NCBI GenBank assembly: GCA_028874335.1
Contig: JAPPJY010000087.1
Coordinates: forward strand, 1 to 42,226
Direction: 5' to 3'
DNA: 42,226 nucleotides
Origin: Gemmatimonadota bacterium
Lineage (GTDB): Bacteria; Latescibacterota; UBA2968; GCA-2709665
Shown here: positions 26,349 to 34,635 of the stretch, piece after piece
How the letters are laid out: every line of letters starts with the position of its first letter
How positions within the stretch are numbered: position 1 is the stretch's first letter
Position numbers and translations under genes: made by a program
Notes under the pieces: model-generated
Database searches by the model: none
Told to the model about the DNA's origin: nothing
The model's input: only the letters and a program-made list of their open reading frames with translations

Positions 26349-27454
26349 AGCGAAGAAACACGACAGCGCGGACACTGGAATCTGCGGGGCTCTTGCTTGC
26401 GGCAGCGGGAATGTGGACTGCCTGCGGCGACGAACCACAGGTTGCCGAATCCATTCGCCCGGTCAAATACGCCGAAGTTCGTCCCGCCAGCGCCGTACAG
26501 AGCCAGCGTTTCGCCGGAACTGCCAAAGCCGGCATCGAAGCGAGGCTCAGCTTCAGAACGGGCGGTCTCGTCGAGTCGATCGCCGTAAAGGTGGGCGACC
26601 AGGTCGAAGCGGGTCAGCGCATCGCCATGCTCGACAACCGTGATGCGGTCCTCGCGCATCAGCGGGCAAGGGCGGCGCTGGAAAACGCCCGCGTGCAAAA
26701 GGTCAACGCTCAGTCCAGGCTCATACGCGTGCGGCAACTCTACCAGGCCGACAATGTCTCGCTCGCCGAGTACGAGCAGGCGAAGAACGGCTTTGCCTCG
26801 GCCACATCCAGTTACGAGTCGGCCGAGAAGAGCCTGGACCTGCAGGTGCGCCAGCTGCGATACAACGAGATATACGCTCCTGTCGCCGGCATCGTCACCG
26901 CGGTAAACAACGAGGTCAACGAAGTGATCCAGGCTGGTGCTCCCCTGGTGGAGTTGAGCGCGGGCGAGGATATCGAAATGGTGGTCGGGGTCCCCGAGGG
27001 CTATATCGCCCGGATCCAGGCCGGACAGCCCGTACGCGTGCGTTTTTCAGCCATGCCGGGAGTGGATTTCGCCGCCCGGGTTCGAGAAATAGCATACGCG
27101 CTCGGCGCCGCCAGTACCTATCCGGTCATTGTGAGACTCGAATCCCCTTCCTCCTCCATCCGGCCCGGTATGGCCGGCGAGGTAGAATTTCGCTTCGGCG
27201 CCGGAGAGCCGTCGGAGGACCCGCTCGTGGTGCCCATAAAAGCGGTAGGGGAAGATGCCGACGGCCAATTTGTCTTTGTCATAGACCGGGTCGTAAAAGG
27301 CGTGGGGACAGTTCGCCGGCGGCCAATCCGGATCGGCGAATTGCTGGCAGACGGATTTGTCGTGGAAGCGGGCCTCGCCGACCGGGAGTTGGTCGCGACC
27401 GCGGGTCTCAGATCACTCTTGAACGGAATGAAGGTTCGCCTTTTGCGGGAGTGA
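26345..27454 (+). CDS. RND efflux periplasmic adaptor (membrane-fusion protein)
   Basis: A 369-residue HlyD/AcrA-type adaptor. The N-terminal signal ends W-T-A-C (Cys27), a weak lipobox, so it may be a lipoprotein. The lipoyl/biotinyl-like half-motif G-L-V-E-S-I-A-V-K-V-G-D-Q-V-E-A-G-Q precedes a coiled-coil hairpin (about residues 95-170). The second half Y-A-P-V-A-G-I-V-T-A-V-N-N-E follows, then beta-barrel and membrane-proximal domains. It bridges the inner-membrane RND pump and the TolC-like channel. It overlaps the TolC-like gene by ATGA, and the pump gene starts 28 bases downstream. Confidence 0.92.
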   Translation: MKRRNTTARTLESAGLLLAAAGMWTACGDEPQVAESIRPVKYAEVRPASAVQSQRFAGTAKAGIEARLSFRTGGLVESIAVKVGDQVEAGQRIAMLDNRDAVLAHQRARAALENARVQKVNAQSRLIRVRQLYQADNVSLAEYEQAKNGFASATSSYESAEKSLDLQVRQLRYNEIYAPVAGIVTAVNNEVNEVIQAGAPLVELSAGEDIEMVVGVPEGYIARIQAGQPVRVRFSAMPGVDFAARVREIAYALGAASTYPVIVRLESPSSSIRPGMAGEVEFRFGAGEPSEDPLVVPIKAVGEDADGQFVFVIDRVVKGVGTVRRRPIRIGELLADGFVVEAGLADRELVATAGLRSLLNGMKVRLLRE

Positions 27455-27482
27455 GACGCGCCCGGTCGGAAGGGACTCTTCT

Positions 27483-30400
27483 ATGAACCTCGCACGAATT
27501 GCCCTGGAAAATAACCGCGTTACCATCGTGGTTTTGCTCGTCGTTGCCCTGCTGGGACTGTTCGGGTATCAGACGATGCCGCGCGACAGTATGCCACCGT
27601 ATACGGTCCGCGTCGCCTCGGTTGTGACCGGTTTTCCAGGTGCGGGTCCCGAGCGGGTCGAAGCTCTGATCACCAGCAGGATCGAGGAAGGCGCGCAAGA
27701 GTTGCCCGAGCTGAAGACCGTCACAAGTGAATCGCGGACCGGGCTGTCAATCGTTTCGGTGGAACTCAAACAGGAAGTACATCCGGAAAGTCTCCAGTTG
27801 GTATGGGACCGTCTGCGTCGCAAGATTGAGACGATCCGATCGGATCTGCCTGAAGGCATCCATGGCCCCCAGGTCAATGACGATGGGGTCGGGGTGGTGT
27901 ACGGCATTGTAATCGGCCTGACAGGGGATGGTTTCACCTTTGCCGAACTGGAGTCCTGCGCCAAAGACCTCAGAGACGACCTGATCAAGCTTCCCGACGC
28001 GGCCGAGGTAATAATAAGCGGAATACAGGAGGAGAGGGTATACCTGCAATTCAACGACGCCCGGCTGGCCGAGTTGGGCCTGTCGGCGCAGAAGATTAAA
28101 AACAGTATCGCCAGTACCAACATCGTATTTTCCGGCGGCGAGGTCAGCCTGGAGGAGGAACGCCTGGTACTCGAACCGACCGGCAGCTACGCAGACCTGG
28201 ACGATCTGGGGAGGACGATGATCGCGGTGGGCAAGGGCGGGAGCGTGTATCTCGGCGATGTCACCCGCATCGTGCGGGCCTATGAGACACCCCGGCAGCG
28301 CCTGGTCAAAATCAACGGTCAGCCGGGCCTTGCGCTCTCGGTGGCACTCAGCGAAGGGGCCAACATTATCAAGCTGGGTCAAGAGATCGACGAGCTCGTG
28401 GCCCTGCATCAGGCGCGCCTGCCTCTGGGGATAGCCCTCAACAGAGTGGCTTCCCAGGACCTTGAGGTAGAGAAATCGGTCACCAACTTCACAAGCAATC
28501 TCTTGCAGAGCGTCGCGATCGTGCTGCTGTCGATGCTGCTCTTTTTAGGGCTGCGCACCGGCCTGGTCGTGGCCAGTCTCATTCCAATGACGATTGTCGC
28601 GACCCTTTTTTTTATGGGATTGCTGGATATCGGTCTCAATCAGGTGTCGCTGGCGGCGTTGATCATGGCGCTGGGCATGCTGGTGGACAATGCCATCGTG
28701 GTGTCCGAAGCCATCGTGGTCAAGATGGAAAAAGGTACCGACGCCAGGGATGCGGCCATCGAATCCGCTCGGGAGCTGGCCGTACCGCTTCTGGTCTCTT
28801 CGCTGACGACTTCAGCCGCATTCCTGTCCTTCTTTCTCGCTGCGTCCATCATGGGTGAGATGATGGGGCCGCTGTTCAGTGTGATTACGATCGCCCTGCT
28901 CTCTTCCTGGCTGTTTTCCCTGACCATGGTCACGCTGTTGGCGGTGTTTTTCGTCCGGGTGAAACGACAGGCCGCTGAGTCAGGGAAAAGCACGTTTATC
29001 GACCGGCTGAATAGCCGGTATAAAGCGCTGCTCCTCAAGGCCCTCGGCCGCCCCTATCCGTTTATGGGGATCATCGCCGGTTTGTTTTTGTTGTCGTTGT
29101 TGGGCTTTGGTCTTCTGCCATTCATCTTCTTTCCCGACAGCGAGCGCAACCTGTTGACGGTAAATCTGAATTTGCCCCTGGGTACCAGGATCGAGACGAC
29201 AACCGACCGTGTGGACCGGCTCGAGTCGTATATTGCGGACAGTCTCCTGGTGAGCGGTAAACGCCATCGCGGAATTACGGATTGGGCGACCTTCGTCAGT
29301 GAGGGCCCTCCTCCCTATGACCTGGGCTATCAGCCGGGTGAAGCCAATTCCGGGTACGCCCATATGCTGGCCAATACCAGTTCAGGCGAAGACAATCAGT
29401 GGATCATCGATCGCCTTAATGGCTTCTGTTTCCGCTCCTTTCCCGATGCCGACGTGCAGGTTTCGAGGTTGGCGGGCGGCGGAGGCGGTAGAGACGTGGC
29501 AGTGCGGATAACGGGGCCGGACCCAAACGAACTGTTCGGCCTGGCCGAGCGCATCAAGCAGAGACTCAACGGGATATCCGGTGCGCAGAATATCGGCGAC
29601 GATTGGGGTCCCAAGATCAAGAAGATCGTCGTAGACATCGACCAGTCCAGGACCAGGAATGCCGGCTTGACCAACCAGGATATCGCCCTTTCGCTGCAGA
29701 CCGCGCTCACGGGGTTCAATACGGGAGCCTTTCGCGACGGCGACCTGAGCCTCCCCATTGTCCTGCGCAACGAGAGCAGTCAGGATGTGGATGTACGCCA
29801 GTTGGAGAGTATCAATATCTACGCCCAGGGATCGGGCGAAAACGTGCCGCTCGGACAGGTGGCGCGGATCGTGCCTCAGTGGCAACTCGCCAAGATCAAG
29901 CGACGCGACCTGTATCGCACCATGACCGTGACGTGCGATGCAAAAAGCGGCTTTACGGCGCAGGACATCACCGATGTGCTCATTCCCTGGCTTGACGAAG
30001 ACAGAAAATCGTGGAAGCCGGGATATCACTACGAATTGGGCGGCGAGTCCGAGCAGAGCAGCGAGGCCATGAGCGCGGTGGTCGCCAAGCTGCCGCTGTC
30101 CGGCTTTATCATTCTGGCGCTGTTGATCGTTCAGTTCAACTCCTTCCGCAAGACATTTATCGTCCTGAGCACCATTCCGCTCGGCCTGATCGGCGTCATC
30201 GCGGGATTGCTTGTCTTCCGCTCGTTCTTTGGTTTCTTCGCCTTTCTCGGATTGATCTCGCTGGCCGGCATCGTCATCAACAATGCGATCGTACTCCTGG
30301 ACCGCATACAGATCGAACTGGATCGATCCGGGAAAGCGTCTGTTGAGGCGATTGTCGCCGCGGCTCAGCAGCGTTTTCGCCCCATCCTGCTGACCACCTG

Positions 30401-30557
30401 TACAACGACGCTGGGGCTTATTCCCCTCTATCTGGGCGGCGGGCTGATGTGGGAGCCGATGGCAGTGGCTATTATGGTGGGCCTGCTGTTTGCCACCGTA
30501 ATTACGCTGATGTTCGTGCCGGTGTCCTACAAGCTCCTCTTTGCAGTCAAGAACTGA
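27483..30557 (+). CDS. RND-family inner-membrane efflux transporter
   Basis: A 1024-residue AcrB/MdtB-type proton antiporter. It has an N-terminal membrane helix, two large periplasmic loops and two clusters of membrane helices. A-L-G-M-L-V-D-N-A-I-V-V-S-E (Asp402) in the fourth helix is the proton-relay signature. The second half has S-L-A-G-I-V-I-N-N-A-I-V-L-L-D and a late F-R-P-I-L-L-T-T-C-T-T-T-L-G-L-I-P. Together with the adaptor and TolC-like genes it forms a complete tripartite exporter. The single Asp (L-V-D-N rather than D-D) fits non-AcrB RND subfamilies. Substrate cannot be predicted. It is the last gene of the operon, followed by a pseudogene fragment. Confidence 0.95.
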   Translation: MNLARIALENNRVTIVVLLVVALLGLFGYQTMPRDSMPPYTVRVASVVTGFPGAGPERVEALITSRIEEGAQELPELKTVTSESRTGLSIVSVELKQEVHPESLQLVWDRLRRKIETIRSDLPEGIHGPQVNDDGVGVVYGIVIGLTGDGFTFAELESCAKDLRDDLIKLPDAAEVIISGIQEERVYLQFNDARLAELGLSAQKIKNSIASTNIVFSGGEVSLEEERLVLEPTGSYADLDDLGRTMIAVGKGGSVYLGDVTRIVRAYETPRQRLVKINGQPGLALSVALSEGANIIKLGQEIDELVALHQARLPLGIALNRVASQDLEVEKSVTNFTSNLLQSVAIVLLSMLLFLGLRTGLVVASLIPMTIVATLFFMGLLDIGLNQVSLAALIMALGMLVDNAIVVSEAIVVKMEKGTDARDAAIESARELAVPLLVSSLTTSAAFLSFFLAASIMGEMMGPLFSVITIALLSSWLFSLTMVTLLAVFFVRVKRQAAESGKSTFIDRLNSRYKALLLKALGRPYPFMGIIAGLFLLSLLGFGLLPFIFFPDSERNLLTVNLNLPLGTRIETTTDRVDRLESYIADSLLVSGKRHRGITDWATFVSEGPPPYDLGYQPGEANSGYAHMLANTSSGEDNQWIIDRLNGFCFRSFPDADVQVSRLAGGGGGRDVAVRITGPDPNELFGLAERIKQRLNGISGAQNIGDDWGPKIKKIVVDIDQSRTRNAGLTNQDIALSLQTALTGFNTGAFRDGDLSLPIVLRNESSQDVDVRQLESINIYAQGSGENVPLGQVARIVPQWQLAKIKRRDLYRTMTVTCDAKSGFTAQDITDVLIPWLDEDRKSWKPGYHYELGGESEQSSEAMSAVVAKLPLSGFIILALLIVQFNSFRKTFIVLSTIPLGLIGVIAGLLVFRSFFGFFAFLGLISLAGIVINNAIVLLDRIQIELDRSGKASVEAIVAAAQQRFRPILLTTCTTTLGLIPLYLGGGLMWEPMAVAIMVGLLFATVITLMFVPVSYKLLFAVKN

Positions 30558-30597
30558 CGTACAACTCCAATGCCGGTTTCACTTAAGCCCATTGCCG

Positions 30598-30746
30598 ACC
30601 ATGGGCGCCGGCTGGAACGGACAGGCGCGCTTGCGGGATTGCTGAAAGGCTGCCTCAGGGAAGGCGGCGTACATCTGATCGAGGTGCCTGTGGACTATTC
30701 CGGCAACCACAAACTGCTGGACGGGCAACTCGTGTGTCCGCTATGA
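30598..30746 (+). pseudogene. 3'-terminal fragment of an acetolactate-synthase-like gene
   Basis: The frame reads R-R-L-E-R-T-G-A-L-A-G-L-L-K-G-C-L-R-E-G, then G-V-H-L-I-E-V-P-V-D-Y-S-G-N-H-K-L-L-D-G and ends Q-L-V-C-P-L-stop. That is nearly identical to the last ~48 residues of the TPP enzyme at 20998-22635. No other part of such a gene precedes it; the preceding sequence is the RND stop and a short spacer. It is a relic of a duplicated 3' end and marks the right border of the efflux segment. Confidence 0.9.
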
Positions 30747-30760
30747 TGGGAACGACATGC

Positions 30761-31281
30761 GGGCGACCACAAGGGTCGCCCCTACATATCGAATTTGGGC
30801 GTGAGGTATTGGGGATGGCGGCGTGGGCTTCTCGGTTTCTCGGGAGCGAGGGCATCCTGCCCTCGATAGCCGCCTCGCTACGGCGTTGCGCTGCCGACAT
30901 TCGGGCGACCACAAGGGTCGCCCCTACAGATGGAATACGGGCGCGAGGTTTTGGGGATCGCACGTGGTCATCTCGAATTTCCAGGAGCGAGGGCATCCTG
31001 CCCTCGAAGGCTGTATCGCGACTGCGTTGCGCTGCCGGCAGGCGGGCGACCACAAGGGTCGCCCCTACAAATCGAATATGGGCTTGAGGAATGGGGATGG
31101 CAACGTGGTCGTCTCGATTCTCCAGGAGCGAGGCCATTCTGCCGGCGATGGCCCGCTCGAGTGTAACCCCTTTCCCCGGAGCGAGGGCATCCTGCCCTCG
31201 ATAGCCGCCTCGCTACGGCGTTGCGCTGCCGGCAGGCGGGCGACCACAAGGGTCGCCCCTACAGATGGAATACGGGCGCGA
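30761..31281. repeat. Array of two interleaved palindromic repeats (about 3.5 units)
   Basis: GGGCGACC-ACAA-GGGTCGCCC hairpins lie at 30761-30781, 30903-30923, 31044-31064 and 31238-31258. GGAGCGAGGGCA-TCC-TGCCCTCGA palindromes lie at 30843-30866, 30984-31007 and 31178-31201, with a decayed one near 31125. They alternate with connecting sequence (for example ACAGATGGAATACGGGCGCG), so the array is a tandem of a ~140-base unit. Segments 30843-30946 and 31178-31281 are almost identical. It is not a CRISPR: spacers are themselves repeated and there is no cas gene. It is probably a family of mobile or REP-like intergenic palindromes. Confidence 0.8.
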
Positions 31282-31554
31282 GCCCGTTTAATGTCCCAAT
31301 TACTCCCCCCTTGAGGGGGAGTCGCAGAAGCCGAGTCGGTCCCCCGAGCCTGTTAAAATATCGAAGGCGCTGCGCTGAGCCTGCTTGCATTGAGCCCGGT
31401 CCCTGAGCTTGTCGAAGGGTCGACGGGACCGGCGAAGGCTGATGCGGTGGGGGGACGACAACACCATACGGTATGCACGCAGCATATTCAAACATGATCG
31501 CATCTTGAGTCGACGTCTCGTTGCACGACTCCAGGACCGTATTTCGCCACGAGT

Positions 31555-31795
31555 CTGGAATTCGCTCCGCCCATCGTTTTTGCGTAAGACCATCGTCGCG
31601 AATCTCATCTCAGTACTCCATATCTTCCGCCTGAACCTTCCCGCCAATCCTCTCGCAAAACATCCTGAAAGCCAACGCACGTCTTCGTACACCCATCCTC
31701 ATCTGCACGCAATCCCCCACACGTTCATGCCGCGGTAGCGGCCGGCGATGCGCCAGCCGGCAGACCATAGCGATGATATCAACCCACTGCTGTCC
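31555..31795. repeat. Dispersed ~240-bp repeat (copy 2)
   Basis: It aligns throughout with 23510-23750, in the same orientation, at reduced identity. Both copies follow a TPP-enzyme 3' end and palindromic repeats in the same order, making them part of a larger duplication around the efflux operon. No intact reading frame is conserved between the copies. Confidence 0.7.
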
Positions 31796-31941
31796 AAGAT
31801 AGTTTGACGGAGACCATCTTGAATGCGTAAATACCTGGTTTTCTTGTCAGTCGCTTCGAAGCGCGAATGCAGGTCCCCCGCTTTTTGGCCAAGGCCTTCC
31901 AAGACAGAAACCGATTTGGGACCGGTGTGGTTGGCGTTCCC

Positions 31942-32091
31942 GGGAGCGAGGGCATCCTGCCCTCGACATCGGATAACTCGTCGCACACGGTGTTTTTCGC
32001 GAACCGGTGTCGGATTGAATGGAAGCGTCAGTCGCTCAGCGCGAATGGGGGTCGGTGACGCGAAATTCGAGGGCAGGATGCCCTCGCTCCC
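31942..32091. repeat. Inverted pair of GAGGGCA-TCC-TGCCCTC palindromes
   Basis: A plus copy (31942-31966) and a reverse-complement copy (32067-32091), including the flanking GGAGC, bracket about 100 bases without a gene. The arrangement resembles a paired REP element and could form a long stem-loop. Confidence 0.7.
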
Positions 32092-32597
32092 ACTGCAGGT
32101 GGATCATGTCGCGATAGCGATTGCAAAAAACGATTTTGGACAGGTGTGATACCAACCGTACGTTTACCCGTACCGTCATCCTGACCGAACCATCAGACAG
32201 ACGAAGGATCTCCTCTGGCAACGGATGAACCTGAGCGTTCGTCATTCGCCCCCGCCCTGCAGCCCTGTCTGGTGAAGCATGCTAGACACGCAGAACAGCC
32301 GCTTCTTCCCCGGTGCCGGTTCCCGGATGAATCCTATTTCTGTCGCAACGCCGCGTCTCATCGGAAGAAACACTGGATTTCATAAAGAAATCAGCAAAAA
32401 CACCTCTTTTTTCAATGTTAATCCAACGAGATTTTATTATACTGTCACGCACACTGACGCAATTTGCGACACAGTTGGTAACTTCAAACGAAAAGGCCAA
32501 GCTGACGTCGTGGCGAGTACTCCAGAAACGGGTAATTAAGGTCATTCAGTTGGATGGCTTGGCACCCCTCGGACTATACAATTACATGGAAGGAGAA

Positions 32598-32640
32598 ATT
32601 GAGATGAAGGTCGATATTGAGATGAAGGTCGATATTGAGA
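32598..32640 (+). repeat. 18-bp tandem duplication spanning the start codon of the DUF262-HNH gene
   Basis: ATTGAGATGAAGGTCGAT occurs twice in tandem (32598-32615, 32616-32633), followed by a partial third ATTGAGA. Each copy holds an in-frame ATG (32604, 32622). Only the first has AAGGAG at the right distance, so it is the probable start, adding six duplicated residues to the N-terminus. Confidence 0.9.
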
Positions 32641-34253
32641 GAGATTGGACTGTTGGCAGACTCATTGAACTTCGGCACGAACAGATATTGCGGGTGGACC
32701 ATGAGTACCAACGTGGATTGCGTTGGACGGAAGTGCAAAAGTGTATGTTTATAGATTCCATCTTTCGTGATTACTCAGTTCCAGCCTTCTACTTTCATTT
32801 GCAAGAGTCAACAGCAGGTGGCATAACAAATACCTACTACGATATCGTGGATGGTCAACAGCGAATCGACTCAATTTACCGCTATAGCGAAGGTGCTTTC
32901 CCACTATTGGATCCTTCGGACGAATCGACATTCCGATTTCCAGATTTTGTAAAGGAAAACCCGTGCCCTTGGGCGGGAAAACGCTTTGAAGAACTTCCAG
33001 ATGAGTTACAATCCAAACTAAAATCACACCAAATAGTCGTATATAAGATAACAACTGCGAACGAAAATTTAATTAGGGATTTGTTTATCCGTTTACAAGG
33101 CGGAACCCCGCTCACAACACAAGACAAGAGAGATTCATGGCCAGGGAAGTTCACCGAATTTGTGCTTAAAGTCGGCGGGAAGAAGGAAGTAGAGAAATGG
33201 CCAGGAGTTCCTTTGTTCAGGGAGGTGGTAAAGGGAGATGAGCGTAGGAGGCGGCAGCTTGCAGCACAAATTTACATGCTCTATTGGACGATGCGAGAGA
33301 AAAACGAATTCTGCGACATTAAATCCCGGAATATTGACGAGTTTTACCATTCACAAGTTGGGTTTGACGGAAATTCACGGGAAGCACGCAGATTTGTGAT
33401 AATTCTTGCAAAAATACACGAAGTATTCGCCGGAAAACCGAAAATAACCGGGCATTACGTCATTCATCTAGTTCTTCTGGTGGATTCTCTATTGGACGAA
33501 TATGTACCTGGATGGGAAGGCCACTTGGCGGCAAAGTTGAACGAATTTGAGGATCGGCGACGTGAGGCAGCCGACGCCACAAAGCGTCGTAGAGAATCTA
33601 AATTTGGACGATACTATTCAGAATATGGCCAATGGACACAAACTCGCTCGGATGATGGTAAGACTATTCGCCGGAGACATGCCTTTTTCCAAGAAGAAAT
33701 GCTGAGATTGCTTGAACCTACAAAACGTGATAAGAACCGATCATTCACTGACAGTCAACGTAAAACTGTGTTTTTTCGCGATATGGAATTATGTCAGTAC
33801 TGCCGTATGAAAGGGAATGATCACAAGGTTTCGTGGAAGGATAGCGACATTCATCACGTTTTGCCGCACACAAAAGGTGGCGAGACCAACATACAAAACG
33901 CGGTCTTAGTCCATCGAGAATGTCACCCAAGGAGCGAGCAGGATGTCAACGAATTCCAACGCTGGTGGCAAGCAAACCAAGGGCTTTCGCTGGATTCGAA
34001 GAATCCCCCGAGGTCGTTTCCACCTCCGGACGGGACGGTGGCGAAGTTTGAGTTTGGAGGGCAGATCCACTTTGGTGAATTTAGAGAAGGAATGCTCGTT
34101 TTGAGTGGGAGCCAAGGAAAAGGGTTTGAGTCGTTTACTGCTGCGTCGAGGGAAGTAACGAAGACTTCACGTAATGGATGGCGTGATTGGTTCCTGCGCC
34201 TACCCAATGAATTGGATTGGAAATTGGCCGATGATTGGAGAAACCAGAATTGA
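32604..34253 (+). CDS. DUF262-HNH nuclease with a RAMA-like C-terminal domain
   Basis: A 549-residue protein. Residues about 15-330 form a DUF262 domain: H-E-Y-Q-R-G-L-R-W, then the nucleotide-associated D-G-Q-Q-R (83-87) and F-I-R-L-Q-G-G-T-P-L-T. An HNH nuclease domain follows (C-Q-Y-C 397-400, D-I-H-H 415-418, Asn429, C-H 440-441). The end (about 475-532) has G-T-V-A-K-F-E-F-G-G, L-V-L-S-G and S-F-T-A-A-S with N-G-W-R-D-W, which resembles the RAMA domain thought to read modified DNA. DUF262 and HNH/DUF1524 make up GmrSD-type, modified-DNA-directed type IV restriction. Here they share one chain with a probable reader. It lies just upstream of the Zorya operon, at the start of AT-rich sequence, so phage defence is the likely role. 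ATG 32604 has AAGGAG upstream. Confidence 0.85.
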   Translation: MKVDIEMKVDIERDWTVGRLIELRHEQILRVDHEYQRGLRWTEVQKCMFIDSIFRDYSVPAFYFHLQESTAGGITNTYYDIVDGQQRIDSIYRYSEGAFPLLDPSDESTFRFPDFVKENPCPWAGKRFEELPDELQSKLKSHQIVVYKITTANENLIRDLFIRLQGGTPLTTQDKRDSWPGKFTEFVLKVGGKKEVEKWPGVPLFREVVKGDERRRRQLAAQIYMLYWTMREKNEFCDIKSRNIDEFYHSQVGFDGNSREARRFVIILAKIHEVFAGKPKITGHYVIHLVLLVDSLLDEYVPGWEGHLAAKLNEFEDRRREAADATKRRRESKFGRYYSEYGQWTQTRSDDGKTIRRRHAFFQEEMLRLLEPTKRDKNRSFTDSQRKTVFFRDMELCQYCRMKGNDHKVSWKDSDIHHVLPHTKGGETNIQNAVLVHRECHPRSEQDVNEFQRWWQANQGLSLDSKNPPRSFPPPDGTVAKFEFGGQIHFGEFREGMLVLSGSQGKGFESFTAASREVTKTSRNGWRDWFLRLPNELDWKLADDWRNQN

Positions 34254-34635
34254 GTACAAAGCTAAATCGGGTGATTATTTCTCTGCCGCCAGACGTCGAG
34301 GCCGCTAATACTGAATTCTGTTTTGGGTCTCACGGGATGGGGCACTGGTACAATAGTTCGGCTTACGGCCAGTTCGTGAGGGAGAGATTTGTCGGGTTGT
34401 TGATTTTAAGGAAGTTGAAAGTGCATCTGTCAATGATCGGTGCAACAGCGCCGCGAGATGGCCAAATACGTCGGATTGGGCCACAAAATCAACCGTACCT
34501 TCCCGAATAGACTCGACGGTTCTTCAACTGGCCTGAATATGCCGATCCCGCATTGGCCGCATACGGGCGATCATTAAATCCTCCGCAGCACATTGATGAC
34601 GCTACCAACCATCATTAAGACAGGGAGACCTTACT
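34254..34635. other. Intergenic region between DUF262-HNH gene and zorA
   Basis: There is no convincing gene. A 91-codon frame overlapping the upstream stop starts at TTG, lacks a ribosome-binding site and resembles nothing known, so it may be a decayed gene. The region likely carries the promoter of the Zorya operon; CAGGGAG at 34621-34627 is the zorA ribosome-binding site. Confidence 0.5.

Larger units (their letters stand above)
31282..32597. other. Gene-free, repeat-rich border of the defence island
   Basis: I see no credible gene over about 1.3 kb. It holds ACTCCCCC-TTGA-GGGGGAGT-type hairpin sequence (31302-31322) and a GGTCCCTGAGCTTGTCGAAG repeat near 31399, a motif common between genes in many genomes. 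The second copy of the dispersed repeat (31555-31795), two inverted palindromes (31942-32091) and a GTCATCCTGACCGAACCATC block (about 32172) follow. Composition turns AT-rich from about 32280, where the promoter of the DUF262-HNH gene must lie. Confidence 0.65.

Noticed and set aside
30761..31281. Possible CRISPR array
   Set aside because: Repeats are palindromes of two alternating types, linkers are themselves near-identical and there are no cas genes.
34235..34510. 91-codon frame after the DUF262-HNH gene
   Set aside because: TTG start inside the upstream gene, no ribosome-binding site and no similarity to a known family; at most a gene relic.
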